In this document: one piece after another, positions 7,979 through 15,540 of the stretch
Position numbering within the stretch: the first letter of the stretch is position 1
How the letters are laid out: every line of letters starts with the position of its first letter
From: Chloroflexota bacterium
GTDB lineage: Bacteria > Chloroflexota > Anaerolineae > Aggregatilineales > UBA2796
NCBI GenBank assembly: GCA_021325095.1
Contig: JAJPHV010000126.1
Location: 1-49,454 of the forward strand
Direction of reading: 5' to 3'
DNA length: 49,454 nt
Translations under genes and position numbers: made by a program
Notes under the pieces: generated by a model
The model's database searches: none
Told to the model about the DNA's origin: nothing
Seen by the model: only the letters and a program-made list of their open reading frames with translations

Positions 7979-10057
7979 TTACGGGCCAGTGCGGATCCCC
8001 CAGATTCTGACGATGTTATCGGCGCTGGCCGAAGCCATCCGCACTCCGTCGCCGCTGAACGCCAAACCTAATATCGGATTGGGTTTGTCCGTAGGTTTCT
8101 CCGTCGTTTTCAACATGGCGAGTTGAGTGCCTTGTTTCACATCGAAGAGCCAGATAGTGCCACTGAGTGTGCCAAAGGCCACGCACGAGCCATCGGGGCT
8201 AAAGGCCAGGCTGGTCACCGCGCTGATCGTACCTTTGGGCCTCAAAACAGTCGGTTGTGTGTTGGTGTCCAGTTGCCATAGCCGCAACGCGCCGTCGGCC
8301 CCGGTGCCTGCCAGCAGTGTCCCATCCGGGCTGAAAGCCACACCCAGCACACTCCCTGCGGCCCGCAGTGTACCTAGCTGGATACCGCTTCGGGTTTCCC
8401 ACAGGATGATGGTGCCATCCTGGCTGCCCGAAGCGAGCCGTGTGCCATCCGGGCTGAAAGCAACCGAGAGCACCGCCGATTGATGACCTTTCAGTATGCC
8501 CATGTCAGCGCCCGTTTTGGCGTTCCAGAGCCGGAGGGTTTTATCGGCGCTCGTAGAAGCCAGGATAGCGCCGTCGGGGCTGAATGCCACCCCGACAACA
8601 CCCTGAGTATGGCCCTTGAGCGCTGTGAGTTCTGTGCCTGTGGCCGTGTCCCATAGCCGTATCGTTTTATCGGAACTGGACGCTGCGAGCCGTGTGCCAT
8701 CCGGGCTGAAAGCAACAGTCTGGCGATCCGTGTTGCCCTTCAACACAGCCAGCTCGGCCCCGCTCTGCACATCCCATATACGAACAGTGTTATCCTGGCT
8801 GGACGATGCCAAATGTGCCCCATCGGGACTGAAGGCCACACTCTGCACCGGTTTGGTGTGTCCGGCCAACGCCAGCAGTTGGGTCACCTGGCTGGCATTG
8901 GCCGCTGTGATGGGCGTGAGGCCGCTAGTAACGGTTGCTCGTACTTGTTGGGCAGTCGCGGTCAGTGGGAGATTGACCTGGCTGTCCAGGGTCGCTTGAT
9001 ATGCGGCGGTGGCTGTTCGCGCCATCTGCGCCTGGAACGTTTCCGTAACGCGCTGAATGATACCCGCTGCGACAGTCTGCTGCACCTGGGTAGGATCAAG
9101 GGTCGGGGCTTTGGCTGTCAGCGTCTGGCTGATCCTCGTGTTGAGTGTTGCCTGCAACCCGGCAGTAGCCGTCTGCGCAATTTGCTGATTGACGATGGCA
9201 TCCAGAGTTTGCTGGGCTTGCGTCGGGTTGGGCGTTGGCGCAAGGGCTGTTAGCGTTTGGCTCAACCCGGCACTGATCGTCACCTGCAACGCGGCGGTAG
9301 CCGTTTGCTCAATTCGCTGATTGATTACAGCATCGATTGTTTGCCGCAGCTGGGTTGGGTTGGGCGTTGGCGCGAGCGCCGTTAAAGTCTGACTGAGTCC
9401 GGCGTTGACCGTCGCTTGCAACCCGGCGGTGGCCGTTTGCGCAATTTGCTGATTGATTACGGCATCGACAGTTTGCCGCAGCTGGGTTGGGTTAGGCGTT
9501 GGTGCCCTCGCCGTGAGGGTCTGATTGATACTGGCGCTGATCGTGGCCTGTACGCCGATAGTTGCCGTCTGGGTCAGGCCGCTGTTGATCACAGCTTCAA
9601 GGGTTTGCCGATATTGAGTGGGGTTCAGTGTCGGGACGGCTGCTGTGAGGGTCTGGTTGATGCTGGCGTTTGCCGTTGCCTCCAGACCCATCGTTGCCCT
9701 TTGAGTCAGCGCGCGACCGATGAAAGCATCGAGAGTCTGCTGTTGTTCAGTAGAGCTAATGCTGGTATTGGTAGGGCCATAAGTCAGGTCCAATGTCGCG
9801 GTTGCGGTCTGAGTCGGCGTTGCTGTTGGCGGTGTCGAGGTAGCGATGAAGGACAGTGTTTGGTTTCTGACGCTGGTCGCTGTTCGCCGCGCTGATGACG
9901 TTTGTGTCAGGCGCGGGTTCGCAATTGCATTAGCAGTCTCCATTATATGAGTAGGGTCATCCTGAGCCAGTGGCCTTCTGATGGCGATGGGACTGACCAT
10001 GATAATGGCTAGCAGCGCCAGAACTATCAGCGTGTAGAGTGTAATTCGTTGATTCAC
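7979..10057 (-). CDS. Membrane-anchored seven-blade WD40 protein with a 44-residue-repeat stalk
   Basis: The 692 residues begin with a short cytoplasmic end and one membrane segment (about 6-26, TLYTLIVLALLAIIMVSPIAI), then a Thr/Ser/Pro-rich linker, about five 44-residue repeats plus a degenerate sixth (about 104-367) and a C-terminal β-propeller of exactly seven WD40 blades (about 394-692), each with a variant of VAFSPDG and most with an IRLWD-like strand. With that topology the propeller would sit outside the cell on a stalk; this is inferred. The start is the GTG at 10057, because AGGGAG lies just upstream; an in-frame ATG at 10084 lacks a site. A good promoter lies at 10095-10123. It is the only - strand gene in the window. 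Binding partner unknown. Confidence 0.85.
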   Translation of the reverse strand: MNQRITLYTLIVLALLAIIMVSPIAIRRPLAQDDPTHIMETANAIANPRLTQTSSARRTATSVRNQTLSFIATSTPPTATPTQTATATLDLTYGPTNTSISSTEQQQTLDAFIGRALTQRATMGLEATANASINQTLTAAVPTLNPTQYRQTLEAVINSGLTQTATIGVQATISASINQTLTARAPTPNPTQLRQTVDAVINQQIAQTATAGLQATVNAGLSQTLTALAPTPNPTQLRQTIDAVINQRIEQTATAALQVTISAGLSQTLTALAPTPNPTQAQQTLDAIVNQQIAQTATAGLQATLNTRISQTLTAKAPTLDPTQVQQTVAAGIIQRVTETFQAQMARTATAAYQATLDSQVNLPLTATAQQVRATVTSGLTPITAANASQVTQLLALAGHTKPVQSVAFSPDGAHLASSSQDNTVRIWDVQSGAELAVLKGNTDRQTVAFSPDGTRLAASSSDKTIRLWDTATGTELTALKGHTQGVVGVAFSPDGAILASTSADKTLRLWNAKTGADMGILKGHQSAVLSVAFSPDGTRLASGSQDGTIILWETRSGIQLGTLRAAGSVLGVAFSPDGTLLAGTGADGALRLWQLDTNTQPTVLRPKGTISAVTSLAFSPDGSCVAFGTLSGTIWLFDVKQGTQLAMLKTTEKPTDKPNPILGLAFSGDGVRMASASADNIVRIWGIRTGP
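8957..9748 (-). repeat. 132-bp tandem coding repeats (44-residue stalk units)
   Basis: About five complete units and one degenerate unit lie inside the WD40 gene. The unit runs from NPTQxRQTxDAVIN through QTATxGLQATxxAG to SQTLTALAPTP. Central copies (about 9180-9500) are the most alike, the outer ones diverge, which fits growth and loss by unequal recombination. The heptad-like spacing of Ala, Leu and Ile suggests a helical, possibly coiled-coil rod broken by Pro-containing joints. Confidence 0.9.
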
Positions 10058-10094
10058 GTCGCTCCCTTTTTGCCCAGATAGCAAGCCTTAGTCA

Positions 10095-10123
10095 ACTATA
10101 ACAGGCTTCACCGATACTGTCAC
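10095..10123 (-). promoter_or_regulatory. Sigma70-type promoter for the WD40 gene
   Basis: Read on the - strand: -35 GTGACA (10123-10118), a 17-base spacer and -10 TATAGT (10100-10095), each one base from consensus. The predicted start point near 10088 is about 30 bases before the GTG start codon. The -35 box is part of one arm of the inverted repeat at 10118-10150. Confidence 0.65.
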
Positions 10124-10150
10124 AAGACTCCTCACTGGTTGCTTGTGACA
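10118..10150. promoter_or_regulatory. Perfect inverted repeat between divergent promoters (operator candidate)
   Basis: TGTCACAAG (10118-10126) and CTTGTGACA (10142-10150) are perfect 9-base inverted arms 15 bases apart, so half-site centres are 24 bases apart, about two helical turns. Each arm overlaps a -35 box of one of two divergent promoters. This suits binding by a dimeric regulator controlling both directions. No regulator gene is nearby. An RNA hairpin role is possible but no T-run follows. Confidence 0.6.
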
Positions 10151-10171
10151 ATTACGAGTTATCTTTATACC
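10143..10171 (+). promoter_or_regulatory. Possible divergent promoter P1 for the Wzz/kinase operon
   Basis: TTGTGA (10143-10148), a 17-base spacer and TATACC (10166-10171), each four of six to consensus. It mirrors the WD40 promoter across the inverted repeat. Confidence 0.4.
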
Positions 10172-10195
10172 ACGCAATCCAGAGGTCATACATCA

Positions 10196-10225
10196 TTGTA
10201 ATCGTTTCGCGGAATACGCTATAGT
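10196..10225 (+). promoter_or_regulatory. Possible promoter P2 for the Wzz/kinase operon
   Basis: TTGTAA (10196-10201), an 18-base spacer and TATAGT (10220-10225). The -10 box is five of six to consensus. It would leave a leader of about 295 bases before the ATG at 10527. Confidence 0.45.
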
Positions 10226-10526
10226 CGGAAGGGATCACCGCTGTTGGACATGAGGCGATCTCCCAATGTGCAGGTCTGGACAGGCGCACGGTGGTTGCAG
10301 CATTCAAAATCGCCCTTTGGGGGTGGCCCGAAGCACTGCCATCCCATCGCACATTTCGCTAACAACTCGACACGGACGCAGTTCAAGACTGGTCGGGAAT
10401 ACCCACGAGCCGCCACCACTAACCATTCGCTACCGTGTGCCGAATTCGTACAAAGTAGCATCAGGTATCACGTCACTCGTCTTCACGGTTTGAGCAAACG
10501 CTGCTAATTCAGGACTTACGTTAACA
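10226..10526 (+). other. Untranslated leader before the Wzz/kinase gene
   Basis: About 300 bases without a recognisable gene; small open frames here have no family features. I see no known riboswitch core. The ribosome binding site of the downstream gene is poor (AGGA at 10511-10514, 12 bases from the ATG), so leader-dependent translation is possible. Confidence 0.4.
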
Positions 10527-12935
10527 ATGGAACTATCGGTTTATACACGACTGTTGCGTCGCTGGTTTCTCCTCATAGCGCTTGTTGCCATTACTTCAGG
10601 TAGCGTGAGCTATTACGTGACTCGCCAGCAGCGGCTCGAATACCAGGCGACGGCGACGATGCAGGTTGGTACGTACCTCAACCTGCCCAACCCAAGCGCG
10701 TCCCTGATCTCGACGGGTGAAGTCCTGGCACAGACGTACATCGCGCTCCTCAAGACTGCGCCGGTTCTGCGCGCCACCATTGATAAATTGAAACTGCCCC
10801 TTTCGCCCAATGGCCTGAGCAATCTCATTCAAACGCGCCTCGTTCCAGGAACCACGCTGCTAACGATCACGGTGACTTATACCAACCCCGATCTGGTTAC
10901 AGCTATTGCGAATGAGTTGGCGGCAGAACTGATCGCTAACAGCCCCTCGGGTCTCACTGAAGAGTTAAAGAAGCAACTGGATACAGTCAAGAATGAGATG
11001 GCGGAGGCGCAGAACAATTTACAGCGAGCGCGGGAAGAATTGAGAACCATTGATGAGGCGCTAAATTCCGGAACACTTTCCGATGATCGCGTTGTCGTCC
11101 TTACGGCCCGGCGCAATGAATTGATGAGCCAGATTCTTATTACCCAGTCCAGTTTGGCCCAACTGTCCAGCACGGCAGTCTCTCTGCAGCAAGAGGGCAT
11201 CAGCAATAGTCTGCGAATCATTGATCCGGCAAGCACTTCTACTGCGATAGAGCCGCCCCTTGCAAACAACACATTGCTGGCCGCCATTTTCGGTGCGGTG
11301 TTCGCAGTCGGGATGATACTGCTGTCAGAACGTCTAAACGGCACGATCCGGTCTCCTGCCGAGGTCAGAACGCATTTGATGGTCGCCTGCATCGGCACGG
11401 TTGCGCCTTTTGGCCGGAAGCGCAATTACCGAAAGAAACTGGTGGCCTGGCTAAAGCCGGAATCGACGTTTGCTGAATCGTACCGCACCCTGCGTGTCAG
11501 CCTGTTACGAACCGAGAAAAACCAGCACGGGTATCGCGGTTACATCGTGACCAGCGCACAGCCGGGCGAAGGCAAAAGTGTTACAGCCGCCAATCTGGCC
11601 GTAACTTTTGCCAGTGCGGGTATGCGCGTACTGCTCATTGATGCTGACCTGCGCCAACCAACACAACACCGGCTGTTTGGGCTGCCAAACGAGTGCGGCT
11701 TTTCGTCCGTCCTCAACGAGATCAGCCAGGCTCGTATGAGGCAACTGGTTCAGTTGGGGGTAAGCCCACAGCACAATGGGGGAGATCCGAATAAAGAGGC
11801 TGAAGAAGCACAGGATAAAGCCTTGCAGACTCTACAGGTTGAAGGTGCAGCGGCTCCCGGTTCGCCGAACGGCACGTTACGAGAAGCAGGCGAATCCCAT
11901 GTGTCACTCCTCCCAGTTGTGCAGCAGACCGAGATTCCGGGCCTGGCCGTGATCACGTCGGGGCCGAAACCGCTGAATCCGGCTGAATTGTTGAGCACGG
12001 ACCAGCTCGAAGACCTGGTTCACAGGGTAGTGGCCGACAAAAAATTTGAGATTGTCATCTTCGATACGCCACCCGTTCTGGCCGTCTCCGATACCTGCGG
12101 CCTAGCCAGCGTAACCGCCTCGCCGGTGGTGCTGGTGGTGGAAGCAGGACGAACGCGGCGCGCCGCCGCAGCCCGTGCTATTGAGCGTCTCAATGAGTTG
12201 AGTATTCCGCTCATCGGTGTGGTGCTCAATCGGCTAAAACCCGGTTACGCAGAGCAAGGCTATGGAACCGCCCCCTATGGCACACGCTTACTGGCCGAAG
12301 GAGAGGTGTCCCGTGCCAAACCCGAGTTGTTATCCGCACCACACGAAACGCTGCTGGATGTTGTGTCCTCCAAGCAAGCTGATTTGAGCGAGCTAATGAG
12401 CGCGCTTGATGCATTGAGCAAACGCCTTGAGACGAGTCCATCGCAGAAGTCCGATGTGCAACCTGTCAAAGAACTTCTCACGACTCCGACGAAGGAACTC
12501 CCGAACGGCCCGACGCGCAAGGGGACCAAGGAGTTGACCAGCACTTCCGGGCGCCCGACGATGCCCCAGGCCATGCCAGAGGGCACTATCACGATGTTTA
12601 TCGGTAATCACCATTCTCCTCTGGTTGCCCGCGTCGATCCGCAGATTACACTTGGGCGCAATGCCCCGGAGGATGGTGGGGGGACACATATTGACCTGAC
12701 ACCTTACGATGCGTACAAAAAAGGGGTGTCGCGCGTCCATATCGCCATACGCCGCACGGGTGAGAATTTTGAGATTGAAGACCTGAACAGCGCCAATGGC
12801 ACGTTCATCAATGCGTACAGCCTGGCCCCCCACGAGCATTATCCCCTGAAGAACGGAGATATTGTGCGTTTGGGCCGGCTGCCGATTCAGATGTTCTTCC
12901 TGACGAAAGAAGAGAAAGCAGCCAATCAATCCTGA
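10527..12935 (+). CDS. Wzz chain-length regulator / BY-kinase with C-terminal FHA domain
   Basis: The 802 residues fuse three modules. The Wzz-type co-polymerase part has membrane segments at about 13-32 and 249-267 with a coiled-coil-prone periplasmic region between (about 145-225). The cytoplasmic BY-kinase shows Walker A SAQPGEGKS (343-351), Walker A' LLIDADLR (369-376) and Walker B IVIFDTPP (509-516), as in Wzc/CapB. An FHA domain follows at about 707-791 with LGR (709-711), SRVH (735-738) and LNSANGTF (753-760), the classical phosphothreonine-binding residues. Between A' and B lies a long insert (about 400-470). The usual C-terminal tyrosine cluster is replaced by Tyr574, Tyr579 and Tyr584 before a Pro/Thr-rich linker. 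It probably controls chain length and export through autophosphorylation; the FHA domain suggests crosstalk with a Ser/Thr kinase. Confidence 0.93.
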   Translation: MELSVYTRLLRRWFLLIALVAITSGSVSYYVTRQQRLEYQATATMQVGTYLNLPNPSASLISTGEVLAQTYIALLKTAPVLRATIDKLKLPLSPNGLSNLIQTRLVPGTTLLTITVTYTNPDLVTAIANELAAELIANSPSGLTEELKKQLDTVKNEMAEAQNNLQRAREELRTIDEALNSGTLSDDRVVVLTARRNELMSQILITQSSLAQLSSTAVSLQQEGISNSLRIIDPASTSTAIEPPLANNTLLAAIFGAVFAVGMILLSERLNGTIRSPAEVRTHLMVACIGTVAPFGRKRNYRKKLVAWLKPESTFAESYRTLRVSLLRTEKNQHGYRGYIVTSAQPGEGKSVTAANLAVTFASAGMRVLLIDADLRQPTQHRLFGLPNECGFSSVLNEISQARMRQLVQLGVSPQHNGGDPNKEAEEAQDKALQTLQVEGAAAPGSPNGTLREAGESHVSLLPVVQQTEIPGLAVITSGPKPLNPAELLSTDQLEDLVHRVVADKKFEIVIFDTPPVLAVSDTCGLASVTASPVVLVVEAGRTRRAAAARAIERLNELSIPLIGVVLNRLKPGYAEQGYGTAPYGTRLLAEGEVSRAKPELLSAPHETLLDVVSSKQADLSELMSALDALSKRLETSPSQKSDVQPVKELLTTPTKELPNGPTRKGTKELTSTSGRPTMPQAMPEGTITMFIGNHHSPLVARVDPQITLGRNAPEDGGGTHIDLTPYDAYKKGVSRVHIAIRRTGENFEIEDLNSANGTFINAYSLAPHEHYPLKNGDIVRLGRLPIQMFFLTKEEKAANQS

Positions 12936-13022
12936 CAGCGGCTTATTAATTCGTCGGCGCTGTATGAGTAAGTGCCGAGCCATGCACGAAGCCAGCATAG
13001 CCTCACACAACAGGGATCCCGC

Positions 13023-14300
13023 ATGAGTGATATTGCCATCCGTGTCGAAGGACTCGGTAAACAGTTCCGTATTGGAGCCAGGCAGGAGCAATACAAGACC
13101 TTCCGAGAAGCGGTGACAAACACTTTTCTATCACCTGCACGCCGCGCAAGCAGACTCTTGAGCAGAAAGACAGCCGTTGCGCGCGAGCACGCTGAGATGG
13201 TGTGGGCGCTGCGCGACATTTCCTTTGAGGTGAAGTGCGGCGACGTGGTAGGCATCATTGGCCGCAATGGCGCCGGCAAGAGCACCTTGCTCAAGATACT
13301 CTCGCGCATCACCGAACCCACGACCGGTTATGCGGCCATCCGGGGGCGGGTCGGCGCGCTCCTGGAGGTCGGAACGGGTTTTCATGCCGAACTGACCGGG
13401 CGCGAAAATACGTATCTGAATGGGGCAATTCTCGGCATGAGCCGCCAGGAAATTGACCGCAAGTTTGACGAAATCGTCCAGTTTGCCGAGGTGGAGCGGT
13501 TCATCGATACGCCCGTCAAGCATTATTCGAGCGGCATGTACCTTCGGCTGGCTTTCGCGGTGGCCGCTCATCTGGAACCGGAGATCATGGTCGTGGATGA
13601 GGTGTTGGCGGTTGGCGACGCGGCCTTCCAGAAGAAAAGCCTGGGCAAGATGGCTGATGTGGCGCAGGCGGGCCGTACTGTTCTGTTCGTCAGCCACAAC
13701 ATGGGTGCGGTCTCCACGCTTTGCACGCGGGGTATCCTGCTGGAACAAGGCCGGGTCGCTCTACAAGGCACTGCGCAGGAGGCTGTCTCCCGTTACCTGT
13801 CCAATGTCATCGAACATACCTCGTCCGAGAACATCCGGGAGGAAGACCTATCGAAGGCTATCCAGATTCGGCGCGTTGCGGTCAAAGACGAGAGCGGTGC
13901 GACGGCGGCCATCTTTGATGTGTTCGATCCGATCTACCTTGAAATTGAGTATGATGTCCGGCAAGACCTGAAGGGCAGCAATCTATCGCTGCTGCTTCTG
14001 CGGGATGGGCTGGATGTCTTTAACTCGTTTGACGTGGATTGCAGCCCGGAGTTCATTTCAAATCGCCCCAAAGGCCACTACAAGGCCAGGATTAAATTGC
14101 TCTCGCCATTAAAAGCAGGAACATACTCCGTCACAGTGGGCGCTGGCTTCGCAAGGCGCGAAATGCTCGATCAGATTGTGGATGCCGTAACGTTTACCGT
14201 CGAAGAAACGTCGTTTGATCCGCTTTATCGCAGCTACGCCAGACAACGGCCCGGTATCATTGCTGCCGTCCTTCCCTGGGAAACAACACGCTGCCAGTGA
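13023..14300 (+). CDS. Polysaccharide ABC exporter ATPase (Wzt/TagH type)
   Basis: The 425 residues hold an ABC ATPase domain (about 1-235) with Walker A GRNGAGKS (80-87), the Wzt/KpsT-type signature YSSGMYLRL (168-176), Walker B IMVVDE (188-193) and SHN as switch region. A C-terminal β-domain (about 260-400) resembles the substrate-binding Wzt C-domain that reads the polymer end. The start is the ATG at 13023 (MSDIAIRVEGLGK, a standard N-terminus); a longer frame from 12972 has no site. Its permease partner (Wzm, ABC-2 type) is normally adjacent, but none exists in this window, so the partner must be elsewhere, outside the left edge, or lost. Confidence 0.92.
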   Translation: MSDIAIRVEGLGKQFRIGARQEQYKTFREAVTNTFLSPARRASRLLSRKTAVAREHAEMVWALRDISFEVKCGDVVGIIGRNGAGKSTLLKILSRITEPTTGYAAIRGRVGALLEVGTGFHAELTGRENTYLNGAILGMSRQEIDRKFDEIVQFAEVERFIDTPVKHYSSGMYLRLAFAVAAHLEPEIMVVDEVLAVGDAAFQKKSLGKMADVAQAGRTVLFVSHNMGAVSTLCTRGILLEQGRVALQGTAQEAVSRYLSNVIEHTSSENIREEDLSKAIQIRRVAVKDESGATAAIFDVFDPIYLEIEYDVRQDLKGSNLSLLLLRDGLDVFNSFDVDCSPEFISNRPKGHYKARIKLLSPLKAGTYSVTVGAGFARREMLDQIVDAVTFTVEETSFDPLYRSYARQRPGIIAAVLPWETTRCQ

Positions 14301-14346
14301 GAGCCAAACCATCGCTCTCTTCTGAACAAGATCAGGAAATAACAGA

Positions 14347-15540
14347 ATGAGCACGCTAGCGATTATCCCTGCGCGCGGTGGTTCAAAAGGCATTCCCCGC
14401 AAGAATGTCCGCCTCCTGGCCGCAAAGCCATTGGTGGCCTATGCCATCGAGAGTGCCCGGCAGTCGCACACGGTAGACCGTGTTGTTGTTTCGACAGACG
14501 ATCCGGAGATCGCCGCCGTGTCAAAAAACTTCGGGGCGGAAATTGTCTGGCGGCCCGCCGAGATCAGCGGTGACACGGCCTCCTCTGAATCGGCACTGTT
14601 GCACACGCTGGAATACCTTCGAGAAACCGAAAGCTATGTTCCCGAACTGGTCGTATTCCTTCAATGCACGTCGCCGCTGACGCTGCCGGAGGACATTGAC
14701 GGAACGGTACAGGCATTGCGCGATGAAAGGGCCGACTGCGCGTTGGCCGTAACACCCTTTCACTATTTTCTGTGGCGGCACGATCAGCAAGAGGGTGGAG
14801 TAGGGATCAATCACGACAAGCGGGTGCGTCCTCGTCGACAAGATCGTGAAGCGCAGTATCTAGAGACCGGCGCGGTCTATGTCATGCGCACCGATGGATT
14901 CTTACAGGCCGGACACCGTTTCTTCGGCAGGACGGCCATGTACGTTATGCCCCAGGAGCGCTGTCTGGAGATCGATGAATCCGTTGATTTTCTGCTGGCC
15001 GAAGTCCTGCTGCGCGAACGCCAGCGACAGGACAGACGCGAGAAACTTCCCAACCCGGTTTCGGCACTGGTCATGGACTTTGATGGGGTCTTTACCGATA
15101 ACAAGGTCATTGTCTCTCAGGATGGTCGGGAGGCGGTAGTCTGTGACCGATCCGATGGTTGGGGCCTATCGCACCTGAGAAATCTGGGCCTGCCTGTTTT
15201 AGTCATCTCCACAGAGAAGAATCCTGTCGTCAAGGCGCGCTGCGATAAACTGGGCATTGACTGCCTGTACGGGGTTGACGACAAGCTGGCAGCGCTTAAT
15301 ACCTGGCTCAAGGAGTGCCGGATAGACCCATCAGCGGTGATCTATGTCGGCAACGATGTCAATGACCTGACCTGCTTGCGCGCGGTGGGCTGCGCTGTCG
15401 TCGTGAACGATGCCCATCCAGATGTTCGTGCGGCTGCGCACATTGTTCTTTCAGCCCCAGGGGGCAATGGAGCTATCCGGGAGTTAGCTGACCTGATTGT
15501 ACAGAGATTGGAGACGCAAAAAGATGCCAAAGGTCATTAA
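14347..15540 (+). CDS. neuA: CMP-nonulosonate synthetase fused to a KdsC-like HAD phosphatase
   Basis: The 397 residues join two enzymes. The N-terminal cytidylyltransferase (about 1-225) activates a nonulosonic acid with CTP, with IPARGGSKGIPRKN (7-20), QCTSPL (106-111) and the ETGAVYV segment. The C-terminal HAD phosphatase (about 238-392) is of the KdsC/NeuA-C type, with MDFDGVFTD (243-251), IST (287-289), Lys313 and GNDVND (335-340), and could remove the 9-phosphate from the condensation product. The same order occurs in animal CMAS. NeuB starts inside its last codons (ATG 15524). CMP-N-acetylneuraminate, legionaminate or pseudaminate are all possible products. Confidence 0.88.
   Translation: MSTLAIIPARGGSKGIPRKNVRLLAAKPLVAYAIESARQSHTVDRVVVSTDDPEIAAVSKNFGAEIVWRPAEISGDTASSESALLHTLEYLRETESYVPELVVFLQCTSPLTLPEDIDGTVQALRDERADCALAVTPFHYFLWRHDQQEGGVGINHDKRVRPRRQDREAQYLETGAVYVMRTDGFLQAGHRFFGRTAMYVMPQERCLEIDESVDFLLAEVLLRERQRQDRREKLPNPVSALVMDFDGVFTDNKVIVSQDGREAVVCDRSDGWGLSHLRNLGLPVLVISTEKNPVVKARCDKLGIDCLYGVDDKLAALNTWLKECRIDPSAVIYVGNDVNDLTCLRAVGCAVVVNDAHPDVRAAAHIVLSAPGGNGAIRELADLIVQRLETQKDAKGH

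Noticed and set aside
8957..9748. CRISPR-like array
   Set aside because: The 132-bp units are in one reading frame, continuous without spacers, and encode a regular protein repeat.
9416..9895. + strand open frame opposite the stalk repeats
   Set aside because: Its own apparent repeats are just the reverse complement of the stalk coding repeats.
11750..11998. - strand frames opposite the BY-kinase insert
   Set aside because: Low-complexity antisense of a repetitive Ala/Gly/Pro segment; no ribosome site.
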